From Mixophyes australis (Eukaryota > Chordata > Amphibia > Anura > Limnodynastidae): DNA of 64,000 bases. The notes below the pieces were generated by a model. It did not search any database. It was given only the letters and a program-made list of their open reading frames with translations, and was not told the origin of the DNA. A program made the translations under genes and the position numbers. Below are positions 49,557 to 60,212 of this stretch, one piece after another; within the stretch, counting starts at the first letter, position 1, and each line of letters starts with the position of its first letter. The DNA is taken from positions 68,755,505-68,819,504 of the forward strand of contig JAVHZZ010000005.1 in the NCBI GenBank assembly GCA_036250195.1, written 5' to 3'.

Positions 49557-49993
49557 TCTGCTTCCCTGGACAGCCTCGTGCCTCCTGGACTGGGGTAACT
49601 TATATTACCTGTTCCTGCCATTTAACTGTACAGTCACTATTTGGAACCTGTTCTTTTTCGTGGATTTGAGTTATCCTTGTTTATGTATTTGCCTGAATAA
49701 AGACATTTTGCTTTATACTTCCGTTGCTGCTTCATGAATGCACTAGGAATCATAACAGGTAGTTGATAGAACTGTGGTGCACCTGTAGAGGCTGGAGCTA
49801 AAAATCACATCAACTGGATAAATGACAACTCAGCCTTTATTAACTGACTAATATTTGTTAATGTTATATGATAAAAGTGTAAAAATAATAATTTATGTTT
49901 TAGCAATTTAATTTTTATTAACCATTTATTATTCAGTAAAAGGATTTTTTATTTACTTGATGACATGTATCTTGAATCATTGCAGCTAGAAAA
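49557..49993 (+). repeat. Duplicate of the 3' LTR end plus its genomic flank
   Basis: Matches 47038-47475 without indels at a constant offset of 2519 bp for over 400 bp. It covers the last 201 bp of the LTR, the ggtag duplication site, and about 230 bp of flank. At a few LTR bases it agrees with the 5' LTR where the resident 3' LTR does not (tttatgtatttgcc). Confidence 0.92.
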
Positions 49994-51399
49994 TTCCATA
50001 TTGATTTAAAAAGCTAGGTAAATTCAAGAAAGCCAAACAAGTTCAATCATTTTTGAGCCAGTTTGCATATGGTTGAGCTGGCTCATGCATGCTCGAAACT
50101 AAAATTGATACATTTTGGTAACTTTTAATGGCAAATGGTGAATCTTGAATTCAAAAGTTAAACTCTGTGGGGTGAATTTTGAACACAGTAATGTTCTGCA
50201 TTTGATTTAAAAAAATACAGATACTTTTCTATTAATTAAAATAATATTGCAATCATGTGAAAGAAAATCAAATGAAAGCACTAGTTCTAATGTAATTGGC
50301 ATACAATAATGTGAGTGTCGAACATAAGCCGCACATTATGAACTAAATAATAAAGTGTTATTGGCGACATTCACAATTCTGCCATTGACAATGCCGACAT
50401 TAAAAAACTAATGCCGCTGGGTCTGTGGTGTAGCCTGTGGCGGCATTGGTCTATTAATATCAGCATTGGAATTGGCAACATTGTGAATGCCGCCAAGCAC
50501 ACTGACAGCATTGTCCACCTGTCTACACAATGCAGGTGTCGGCATTTCGCTTGCCAACATTTTCATGTCGGCAGATTAAGTGCTGACATTTACAGTATTG
50601 GAAAAATTTACACCATCGAAACAAACATGTCCAATCTGTATAAGTTTAAAAGATTGAAATATAATATTTTGATAGATTCATCTATAGAATGCATTGAATG
50701 CATTGAATTTAGCTATATTCCTCCAAGTTTCTTGCAGCAATATAATTATAGCAATTGGGCCAAAGGTTTTATTTTCATGACATCATTATGCATAATGTAC
50801 ATTGTTATACAAACTGATCAATGAACTGTGAATTTTTAACTTCACTTATTTTTTCCCGCTAGGTACAGCAGCTCATTACACATACTACTACTTATGTTAA
50901 GTAGTAGAAAACCTGCAGAAACAGTGATTAGTAGTTCATACCCATTAAAATAGTATTAGTAGCATGGCATAATTTTTCAATGATTTTTCACCTTTCATTA
51001 GAAAAAATAATTTTTTAAAATATCTTTATATTTTTATATTTTTGAATTTTTAAGTGATAAACACATTCTAAGTACCAGCACAGTGTTTATTAAATCAGAA
51101 AATAAGATAACATTACGAATACAACATGACAGTTGAAGCTACAGGTGGATAGAAGAGCTGTGCAAATAGTATTTGTGTGTTATCCTACAGAAAAGAAAAA
51201 TACTAAAACTATGAGAGCATTAAGGGAGTCACTTTAATAAATAATTTCTAATGGAAGCCTATCAGGCATTTAGCTGCATTAAAAATTTGAATGGCTAGTT
51301 TACTTGAGTGCTTGTCCAGGCTGGCTATTTGCTTAAATCTGAAATTTCAGCCCAAAATACTACGATATTAGGACAGGACCACAATATGTGGAGAAAGGT
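49994..51399. other. Intron; dispersed repeat copy 2, otherwise nothing seen
   Basis: 50008-50250 is the second copy of the repeat at 40430-40640. 50280-50620 is rich in 'gccgac' and 'ggcatt' phrases, possibly more repeat. No exon recognised. Confidence 0.4.
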
Positions 51400-51407
51400 A
51401 TCTATGC

Positions 51408-51593
51408 CATACTTGCCTACTTTTGGCAAGTGTAGTCCAGGAGAGGGGCGTGACTAGAGGGTGGAAGGGGGCGGGGCACAGCCAAATGCGCCATTTTGCC
51501 CCTGTGGGAGACTTGCCTGCTCTCCCGGGAGTCCGTGAGACCGACCCGAATTTCGGGAGTCTCCCGGACATTACAGGAGAGTTGGCAAGTATG
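51408..51593. mobile_element. 186-bp hAT-like MITE with perfect target duplication
   Basis: Ends catacttgcctact and, inverted, catacttgccaact, flanked by identical atctatgc (51400-51407, 51594-51601). The interior has gggcgtgac, ggcggggc and paired 'cccgggagtccg' / 'cgggagtctcccgg' words. Confidence 0.88.
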
Positions 51594-51601
51594 ATCTATG
51601 C

Positions 51602-52654
51602 CAGTGCATCCCCTCCAACATTATGGAGAGGCAGGTCATACATTTTGTGTAACCTAGTAAGGACCATATATAATATACTTTATAAGAGTTCTCCTTAACA
51701 TGAGTAGATATAGATAACTCTGAGACCCTTTATAGTGGCACAAGCTAACTCCTCTGGAGAACTGCCCAGATCTGTCTCGCATTGAAACTCAATTTTTGGA
51801 TTAACAGTTTGTCTTTAGGATAACAAAAGTTTATAAATGACAGAGATCATTTATTTTATTATGGGACAATGATAGCATATTGACTCTCGTTGAGTCAAAA
51901 TGTTAGTAATATCTGGTCTTGTTAAGGAGGTAATAAAATGTTTAAGCTGGAGGTACATTAAGGGTTCACCTCTAGAAATGCAAAATTGTATTGATGGTCA
52001 TTTAGTTATATACAGGAGCCTTTCTCCAAAACATTCATCAACAACTTTACACTCATATTAAGCCAAGGAGTAAACTGAAGAGGATATTTCTGAGGAAATT
52101 TAGGGTTGTCTCAAATCAGGGTAAAAGGGGGACTAGTGAGACCAGTTTGAAATGTTGTACATAGTAGTCCTATATCTGCCAAGAGAACTTAATGAAATGA
52201 TGCTCTTGGTCTGATTATGACTTGGGTTTTGGGGGAACTCCCAATCGAGAGAGCACTGAGATCACTCCGCTCGCACATGTTTCCAGGCTGATCCACCTCA
52301 GGGTGTGCTTAGGGATAACCAAAACACTACGTGACTAAAGTGGGAGGTTAGGTAGTAAAGATTTATGTCTGAAAAGCCCTGACCACTGTTCATCGTAAGA
52401 CATCTTTATGGCTGCAATAATTTGGGTGTAGTTTTCTTTATAGAGGGATTTATTATTATAGGATTGAAAGGATCCCAAATATTTTATTGGCTTTCAAAAC
52501 AAATGTATAGTTGACTTTCAGAAGTCCCAGAATGAGTGTTGAGAGTGTAGTCAATTTTGTAGGCAGAAATTTTCTCATTGGCATGTGTGCAGCATATTTT
52601 AGGATAGATTTAGGACAATTTTCAAATCTAGATAATAATTTTATATCATTCATT
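51602..52654. other. Intron; no exon seen
   Basis: AT-rich; no recognised gene, RNA gene or transposon terminus. Confidence 0.4.
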
Positions 52655-52957
52655 GGGCCACACGGTGGTGAGTTCAATTCCCAACCATGGCCTTATCTGT
52701 GTGGAGTTTGTATGTTCTCCCAGTGTTTGCGTGGGTTTCCTCCGGGTGCTCCGGTTTCCTCCCACACTCCAAAAACATACTAGTAGGTTAATTGGCTGCA
52801 ATCAAAGTTGACCCTAGACTCTCTCTGTCTGCGTGTGTGTATGTTAGGGAATTTAGACTGTAAGCTCCAATGGGGCAGGGACTGAGTGAATGAGCTCTCT
52901 ATACAGCGCTGCGGAGTCAGTGGCGCTATGTAAATAAATGGTGATGATGATGATGAT
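52655..52957 (+). mobile_element. V-SINE-type copy lacking box A
   Basis: Compared with the 33229 copy, about 36 bp between 'cacggtgg' and 'tgagttcaattcc' are missing, removing the box A region. The core tttcctccgggtgctccgg and the tail 'gctgcggagtcagtggcgct' with a GAT-rich end are intact. Confidence 0.85.
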
Positions 52958-54393
52958 TCATTAATAATGCCAATGTAGTACACCCAGGTGTGAGTCCTAG
53001 TGCCATTAGTAATAGTGAAGTAAGTCAACAAACTTGTAGATTCACACTGCCCCACACAAGTAGGTTAGTGAATGATTAAATTTAACTGCCTAATGACCAG
53101 AGAGTTTTCACCCACTCATGACAAGTCCAAATTGTTATGATTTAAACACGTGCTAGTTTCATTATAAATAACTTTTTTTTTTAGTCTATCAAAACAGATA
53201 TTATATTCAGGGATTTTTTTTGGAACATACAGGACTATTTTATGGTAACATATTATCATAAATATATGTTTATTTTAAAGGCTTTATAAAGAGACAATTG
53301 TCCAAAAAATTATTTTTCCATGATTCTTCCAAAAATTACATTTATGTAATTAGTGCAAACATAGGGGGTTGCAAGGGATCCATTTATGTAGTTTTTGTTT
53401 GTTGTGTTGACATAAGTAAATGCAGAATTTTTTACTTTTTTCCTGTGCAGGGGAGATCTGATCCATATTCCAAATTCTTTACTTATAATGGTAATCTAAG
53501 ATTGTTTGATATGCCAACTAGTAGTAAGTCACTATTATTCATGATCTAGTAATGTAATTAGTTAAGACTAAGCTGAATTGGGTTCCTTTAGCTTTAATTG
53601 CCTCCACTCCCTGTTGGAGGAAGTTCCTGAAGTTCCTGTGGATGTAAATATGATATTACCAATCTTTCATAGCAACCTCAATGTGGGATATCCACTTCTG
53701 CATTGGACAACTTCAATATTAATGCAATATAACAAGTAATCAGGTACGCAGAACTAAATCTAAAAAGTCTGTCACTGATAGAATGGATTCAGTGCTAGAA
53801 TAACAGGAGGAGAGGGACACCTACTTTAGGCACAGTTGTAAATCATAGGTCAGGATTCATTGGAGTCAGAGCCACTGTTTATCACTAGTGGTCAGTTGAG
53901 TAGTAGTTACCAAACAATGCAATAACAATATTCACAATATGTTAGCAGTAAATCTAAAGTAATATATATTATTATATATATTTAGTTCTAAGTACACAGT
54001 GGAGTTCCTTACAATCTGCTAACACTACACATTCTGACTGAGACCACACCTGCATATGTTTTATATATTTGGGTCCAGATCTCATTGGATTTGGTGCTTC
54101 AACATACAGCAGCTCCAGTTATCGCTTTTTTACAAGTTCCAAGTGCTATATATTGACTGAACTACAATACAAGGGGTTAGCACTACTTATTGTCCTAGTA
54201 CAGCAGCACTGTACTTATATGTTTCTATTTAACATGTTTCTGATGCTGAAGAGCTGTCACAAAATGTAAAAATATAGCTACATATGTATCATAGTAAAAT
54301 AAAAATGTGATTATTATTTAATAATACAGATGAAACAAAGTTATATCTCAGACTTTGCTATAAACTACACTCAATGCACACATTTTAATTGAC
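52958..54393. other. Intron; no exon seen
   Basis: AT-rich sequence without recognisable exons or transposon ends. Confidence 0.4.
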
Positions 54394-54401
54394 TATTAGT
54401 G

Positions 54402-54873
54402 CAATGGTAGTCAACCTGGTCCCTACCGCCCACTAGTGGGCGATTCAGCGTTCATGGGTTGAGATGGGGATTTTAGCAATGTTTCACATTGCTAAGTGTC
54501 AGAAACAGGAGGGCTACACTCTGTTTCCATGGCAGTGGTCTAGTAGGAGGAGAAAGTAGGGCAGGACTCCAGTGTCTGAAATGTGCTTCATGCTCTTGAA
54601 ACCAGGCTTTTGCGCCAAGTCTTGCATTAGTGCTTGCACTGAACAGACACATCTAGTAACTGCTGCATACATATTCCTTAGGACTGAGTTTAACTTAATT
54701 TACAATTTGGGGAGGATTTCCCCTTAACCAGTGATAGTCATAGGTACAGACTGGAGGCACCTAATAAGTTTATATTACATAATACGTATATTTAATATAA
54801 GTATAAGAGAGCCTGTCCACCACAAGAAGAAGTGTATCCTGCACAGAAGGTATTAAAAGGTTGAAGACCCCTG
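54402..54873. mobile_element. hAT (Charlie-like ends) MITE
   Basis: Ends caatggtagtcaacctgg and, inverted, caggggtcttcaacctttt, close to the CAGTGGT-type ends of Charlie hATs. The flanking 8-mers are tattagtg and atatagtg (6 of 8). A perfect 16-bp palindrome cgcccactagtgggcg lies near the left end. No coding. Confidence 0.65.
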
Positions 54874-54881
54874 ATATAGTG

Positions 54882-55621
54882 CGTAGTGCCAAATTTTATA
54901 TTATGCAATTTATATATTGGTTATATAAAATAAGGGATACAAGAAGGCTGTCTCAATTGTTGTTTTCTCAAAATGAAAGTCTTTTTTTAATTTAGTTAAA
55001 AAAATAATTGTTGTCACGTTTGTTGTTTTCCGGTGATGTGTTTAGTCATAATAAGCAGTATTTAATAAATTCTGCATCTGTTTGGCTTATTTATTTAAGT
55101 ATGCATACAACTTTGCATATATCTGTTAATTGGGTAAAGCTTGCTAAAATGTTTATTATGCTGATGATTGCTAAGCTGTGTTAAACATAATATAAACTGT
55201 ACAGCAAAGTAAATAAGTGAAATTATTTCTTCTGGGCATAGTATGTTTGCAGATGCTTAATGAGTTAGAAATTGGTACTAGAAGTAAACAGTCACTGGGG
55301 TAATCTTGCAAAAGAATAAAGAAGCCATGTATTTATTCATTTAGTAAAATTCTGATTATAAGAACCACTTTTTCTGGTAAAGTTTTTTAATGTTCTCCAG
55401 GCACACTATGTCTACAAATAATTTTATAAAAGAACATTCAGAATGCAATTGTCCCTTGTATTAAACTTGGTAGGCAGAATACACATTTTAATATTTGAAG
55501 TAAATTGGCAAACTTTGGAATTTAATTAATTCTATGCTATACATATTTATGCAACAAACTAATTGCGTAATCTGTTATAACAGTAGACACACAGTCTATT
55601 TTGTAAGCAAACTTGTGTTTT
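54882..55621. other. Intron; no exon seen
   Basis: AT-rich, nothing recognised. Confidence 0.4.
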
Positions 55622-57530
55622 ATAATACTTCATCATCACCATCATCAACATTTATTTATATAGTGCCAGTAAATTCCGTAGCACTTTACAATTGGGAATA
55701 AACACAGTAATTAAACAATAGTGAGAAATACACACAGAGAGGTAAGAAGGCACTGCTCGCAATCTTTCAATCTATGGGACAATGGGAGTTTGATATATGA
55801 GGTTAAGTGCTGCATGTTGCATATTGGTCCAGCCAGAATGCAAAATAAAATGCTTAGTAGGCTATATGTTCAAGTCACAGAGCAATGTTGGCCGGGGGTC
55901 AGAGGATTGTTTTGTGTGAACTGTGTGAAAGGTGGTAATAGGGCAACCTAGTGAGGTTAAGAGGGTGGTTGAGGAATACCGTAAGCTTGCCTGAGGAGTT
56001 GGGTTTTCAGATTTTCATACCTCCTATAGTATTTGACTTTTCTAGGTTCACTAGGATCTGAGCACCTAATGTCATTAAATTTCAAAAGCTCAGATAACCA
56101 GTGCGTGACAAATTGTAGGAAAATGTGGTTAAAGAGAGCATATGAATTTTAACAACAATGCAGAAACTTTTTGTGAGTCTCCACACACACAATTAAACCA
56201 TCTTACCCTAAAATTTCAGCAGTCAGTTAATCCTCTTCCTCCTCATCGTTTACTTAAGGGGTGCTACAGATTCCATAGCAACAGACGGACATTTTATAGG
56301 TGACATACATCTTATACGACATACATGAATATAAAAAAAACATAATAACACATATACACTATTACAAATAACCATAATAACACATATATGTATAGTCATG
56401 AGAAAGCAATTACAACTAACATGGTTACCGGCACAAATTTGGCAAGTGAACCAACAGTAGTTAAGAATGACACTGAAGCAGTGAAGAAGTGTGTGGAACA
56501 AGGGAGAGAGTGAAGTTGTCAACTGTGAGGGACATTTGAGGAGGGGTAAATGTATTAGCAGGGGGAAAGATCATAAGCTTAGATATGGACATGCTAAATT
56601 TGAGGAAGTGTTTGGTCATCCAAGTGGAGATGGCAGAGAGAGGTAAGGTAGATTTGGATGTCATCTGTATAAGATGGTGGTGGGTGGAGGAGGATATGAG
56701 AGAGGAGATGTAGGAAGAGAAGAGTAGAGGGCCAAGAAAAGAGCCTTGGAAACACCAAGAGAGGAAGAGTCAGAAACAGAGACACTGACGGAGCAACCTA
56801 AGAGATGGTAGGTGAACCAGGAGAGGACAGTGTTACTAGCGTCAAAGAGTGATTGACAGTTTCAGTAGTGGAAATATCAAGGAATATGAGAAGAGACAAG
56901 TGGATCTTTGACTTAGCTAAAAGTGTCATTGGTCAATTATATGCATAGCAATTTCAGTAGATTTAAGTGAACAGAAGCCTGACTGAAGAATCTCAAGAGA
57001 GAGTGTAAGGAGGGAAAGTGGGTCATATGATTGAAGATAAGTTGTTCAAGAATTTTGGAAGCAAAGATCTCAAGAGGGTATTTTTACAGCACAGGGAAAT
57101 TAAGAGGTAGCCATGGAGAGGAAAATATTAAAAGGTGACTAATGTGCAGGTAAGCAATTCGGGAGAGGGAGCGTAGGAGCTTGGTGAAAACTGGACTGAG
57201 GGGGCAGGTTGTGGGTGAAGTGGAAGAGAGGAAAGTGATGACAGAAAGCAGAATGAGGATCTTGGAGTCAGTTATCATAGGGAAAAAAACAGGGCAAAAG
57301 GGTGGAGGCAGACAGGGTGGGCAGGGTGGAAGCTGGAGAGAGTGGCAGGCAAATAGGCAGAGAGGGTGGATCTTGTGAGAGGAGATATCATGGTGGAAAG
57401 AGTGAATTAAGTCTTTTAAAGCAGGATCAGGGAGGTTATATTACCACTTTACCAAACAACTTATTATTGTGTACAGTTTGTGAAGCCCTATCTCCTAAAA
57501 AACTTTAATAAAATAGAAAACAATTAGAGG
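55622..57530 (-). mobile_element. Decayed antisense L2-like non-LTR retrotransposon (3' part)
   Basis: On the minus strand 56785-56594 carries the reverse transcriptase active-site region 'YTDDIQIYL' (usual YADD altered to YTDD). 56664-56461 continues with 'ISTWMTKHFLKF', the conserved L2/CR1 stretch that follows it. The 3' end (plus-strand left edge) reads, inverted, as a tail with 'tgctacggaatttactggca', 'ctatataaataaatg' and a GAT-rich end. Multiple stops and frameshifts make it inactive. It matches the tails of the V-SINEs in this window. Confidence 0.75.
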
Positions 57531-57534
57531 TCTT

Positions 57535-57645
57535 CGAAAATGGTGTATGGGCTACATAGCAAAATTTATCAGGAGAGACTTGAACATGTACAGCTTAGAG
57601 GAAAAAAGGACAGAGGTGTTATGATAGTAACATTTACACTTTCAA
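57535..57645 (+). mobile_element. Short CR1-like LINE fragment
   Basis: The plus strand reads 'YQERLEHVQL' then 'KKDRGVMIVTF', close to the 'YEERL..L.SLEERR.RGDMI' end region of CR1-type ORF2 proteins. It is truncated on both sides. Confidence 0.45.
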
Positions 57646-58950
57646 ATCTATTAACAGAGTTTATTTTGATCCCAACATTGTCTTAAGAGGGTGCAAATTT
57701 CTGTGTTGATGATGGTGATGTTATCATCTTTGTGATAGACTTATTTGTATGCTAGATGTAAAGTTGCCCATATGTTAGGATAATACAGTCACTGAACCAT
57801 AAGTATATGAAAATATTTTTTGTGTGTACGCAAAAGATGTGATTTACGTTCAGTTCTAAATAAGGCCCTCTATGTATCGCTGTAGTTGGTAGAGCTAGCA
57901 TCTTGAAGTAAATGTAATGGGCTTGCACTAACTGTGTATATTTTCCTATATTATACAGAAAATGTGAACTAAAGATAAATGTGTATAATTTCTCCCAAGG
58001 TAAAAAACAATATAAAGTTCACATTTATAAAATTAAAAATAAATAAAAATAAAGCTAGCTTCGTCAAAACAGCCTAAACCTAAAAATTATCTTAACCATG
58101 AATGAGTGGTAACCCTAAGTTATGGAAATTTGCCAATTCAGCAATTGTAATAAAATAACATCAAATCAAGCAAATAAAAAATATCTTTCAATTACATACT
58201 TTTTTTTATTTAAACCAGTAATAAAACATGTGTTAGTCTGTTCAGAATGTCTCACCTATGTGTGATATTTTGTAAAAATATTACACATAATCAATAAAAG
58301 TAAATTATTCAACAAAAAAATCATTTAAAAAGTTATAGACAACTGTTTTTAAAGCATTATTAAGTGTTTTTAAAATGTCAATGTTCATTCTACAGTTACT
58401 AGAGTGTTGTATCTAAAAGCGACAGAAGGTTATAGTGTTACTATTTTTGGGCTGACAAATGGCTATATGTTTTCCATTTAAGAATGTAACATTGTCAGCA
58501 TATTTCTAAGCTTTCAAGTTTTCCATTCTTACCATACACTGCTGGTAAAAGTGAGGCCGAGTAAAATGTGACCTTTATTTTGTGTACATGTATAGCAGAA
58601 TAGGCAATTATTTTGTGAAAAGCAGGCAAGAACAGGCCAAATTGGTCATAAGCCAAAGTTTGTTATTAACAAACTGCAAGTCATTTGTTGCAAAATCCAA
58701 TACAATGTTCCAGGTTATAAAAATAACTCATAAGTGAATTGATATTTCAAATGAAAAAAGACCTACTCAGTGTTCATCATTATTTTATATGTATATACAG
58801 TTTCACCATATTTTGTTATGCTTCTGAAATGCAGCAAGATATGTTTAATCTGTATAAAAGTGCCTGAGAGGATGAGCGAGTAGAGCAAGCAAAGTATGAA
58901 GAAAAAAAAATGACTGTGTTTTTGTAAGATATGCATAATGTAAGTGGAGG
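57646..58950. other. Intron; no exon seen
   Basis: AT-rich with A-runs; no recognised gene. Confidence 0.4.
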
Positions 58951-59209
58951 CTTATGAGTAGAGATGTTCACTGGTTTTGGATCTGGATTAAGTTCGTGTT
59001 TTGGTTTTGGCAAAACCGCCCTCGTGTGTTTTGGTTTTGGATCTTTATATTATTAGAAAAATAGATAAAATATGCTAAAATCACATAATTTTGCTCTTTT
59101 TTTTCCTACATTAGCATTAACCTCAACAACACTAATTTCCAGTCATTTCTAGTCAATTTCGACCATCTCACAGGTCACAATATTATTTTCATCCATTTTC
59201 GGACAAACT

Positions 59210-59811
59210 TATGAAGACACAGGAATGGATAATACAACTGGAGTGACATTACATCTGCTTCAGATAGACTGTGACACGGAACATGTGGGCAGCATGGAAA
59301 CTGTCATCTTGGAATATACTGCATTGAACAGAGATTTAAACCACTATATACAAACGGTTGAGGAGACCGTACTTGGGATAAACGTAACATACCGGATGAG
59401 ATCCCGGATTTAAGAGAGCTTCAGAAGAATAATACAGAGGAGGCCCTGAGGCAGGACGATAAATATGCTCAGTTTAAAAATCAGCTAAGAGACCTGAGAG
59501 AACAACATGGGTGTGTCTCGTGCCCCTGCAGACAAAGCTTTGGAAGATAAAGACGAGGAGATCGCCGTCACCTAGAGCACTCCTATAACACAGTTGGAGA
59601 TGGTGAACCCAGTGAAAAACAAAGTCTGTGGTCACATGTACATGAGAGAAGCAATTGAAAGGATGATTGAAAGCAAACTTCAGAAGGGTAAATCCGCCAG
59701 TTGTCCAAAAATTGGCTTAATCACTCTGACATAAGTATATCAGATCTTGTTCCAGACAATACACTAAAAAGAGCCATTGTCATTAACAGCAAAAGGCAGG
59801 GTCATCACTGA
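59210..59811 (+). pseudogene. NSMCE2: NSMCE2 (SMC5/6 complex SUMO ligase) processed pseudogene inside the hAT
   Basis: The plus strand shows, in order, 'GMDNTTGVTLHLL', 'ILEYTALNRDLNHYIQTVEE', 'IPDLRELQ', 'YAQFKNQLRDLREQHG', 'DEEIAVT', '[20 protein letters not shown]', 'CPKIG' and 'SDLVPDNTLKRAI', ending in 'HH' and TGA at 59809-59811. This is the order and wording of NSMCE2/MMS21, including the SP-RING Cys-Gly-His and later Cys. There are no introns, but there are frameshifts and an in-frame stop after 'EEIAVT', so it is a retrocopy that no longer codes. The N-terminal 30-40 residues are missing or unrecognisable. No polyA tail or target duplication is evident. Confidence 0.85.
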
Positions 59812-60083
59812 ATTGTATATATAGCTTTGGCATAAAGTGCAGATTACAAACACTTTGTGTAATAATGATGAAACAACAGCAAAGTGGAAGGTTTGAGTAA
59901 TACATATACACGTCTATTTAGACATTCATGCTTATATTACTTCTGCAAGCAACGTTGTTCTTTGTTACTAAAACATCTAGGTAACATTGGCACACTGTGG
60001 TAGCTGAAAGGAAAGGTGGTGCAAGATGGGATTGTCCTTGGGCCCACCCTTATGTTGGATCTTAGAAAGGACATGCACACTTT

Positions 60084-60145
60084 AACAAACCAAGCGCTTT
60101 AGCAACAAGGAGTGCCACTTTTGTTGCTGAAGTGCTTGGTTTGTT
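60084..60145 (-). promoter_or_regulatory. Hairpin downstream of the second transposase
   Basis: Arms at 60084-60106 (aacaaaccaagcgctttagc + aac) and 60123-60145 pair at 21 of 23 positions with a 16-nt loop. It lies about 70 bp after the minus-strand stop, the same place as the hairpin at 5568-5631 in the first hAT. Confidence 0.75.
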
Positions 60146-60212
60146 TGGGCCCTCACAAAACAAGCTAACAATGGGCTTAAGGCAAGTAATCTAACAGTGC
60201 TGTTAATGAACT

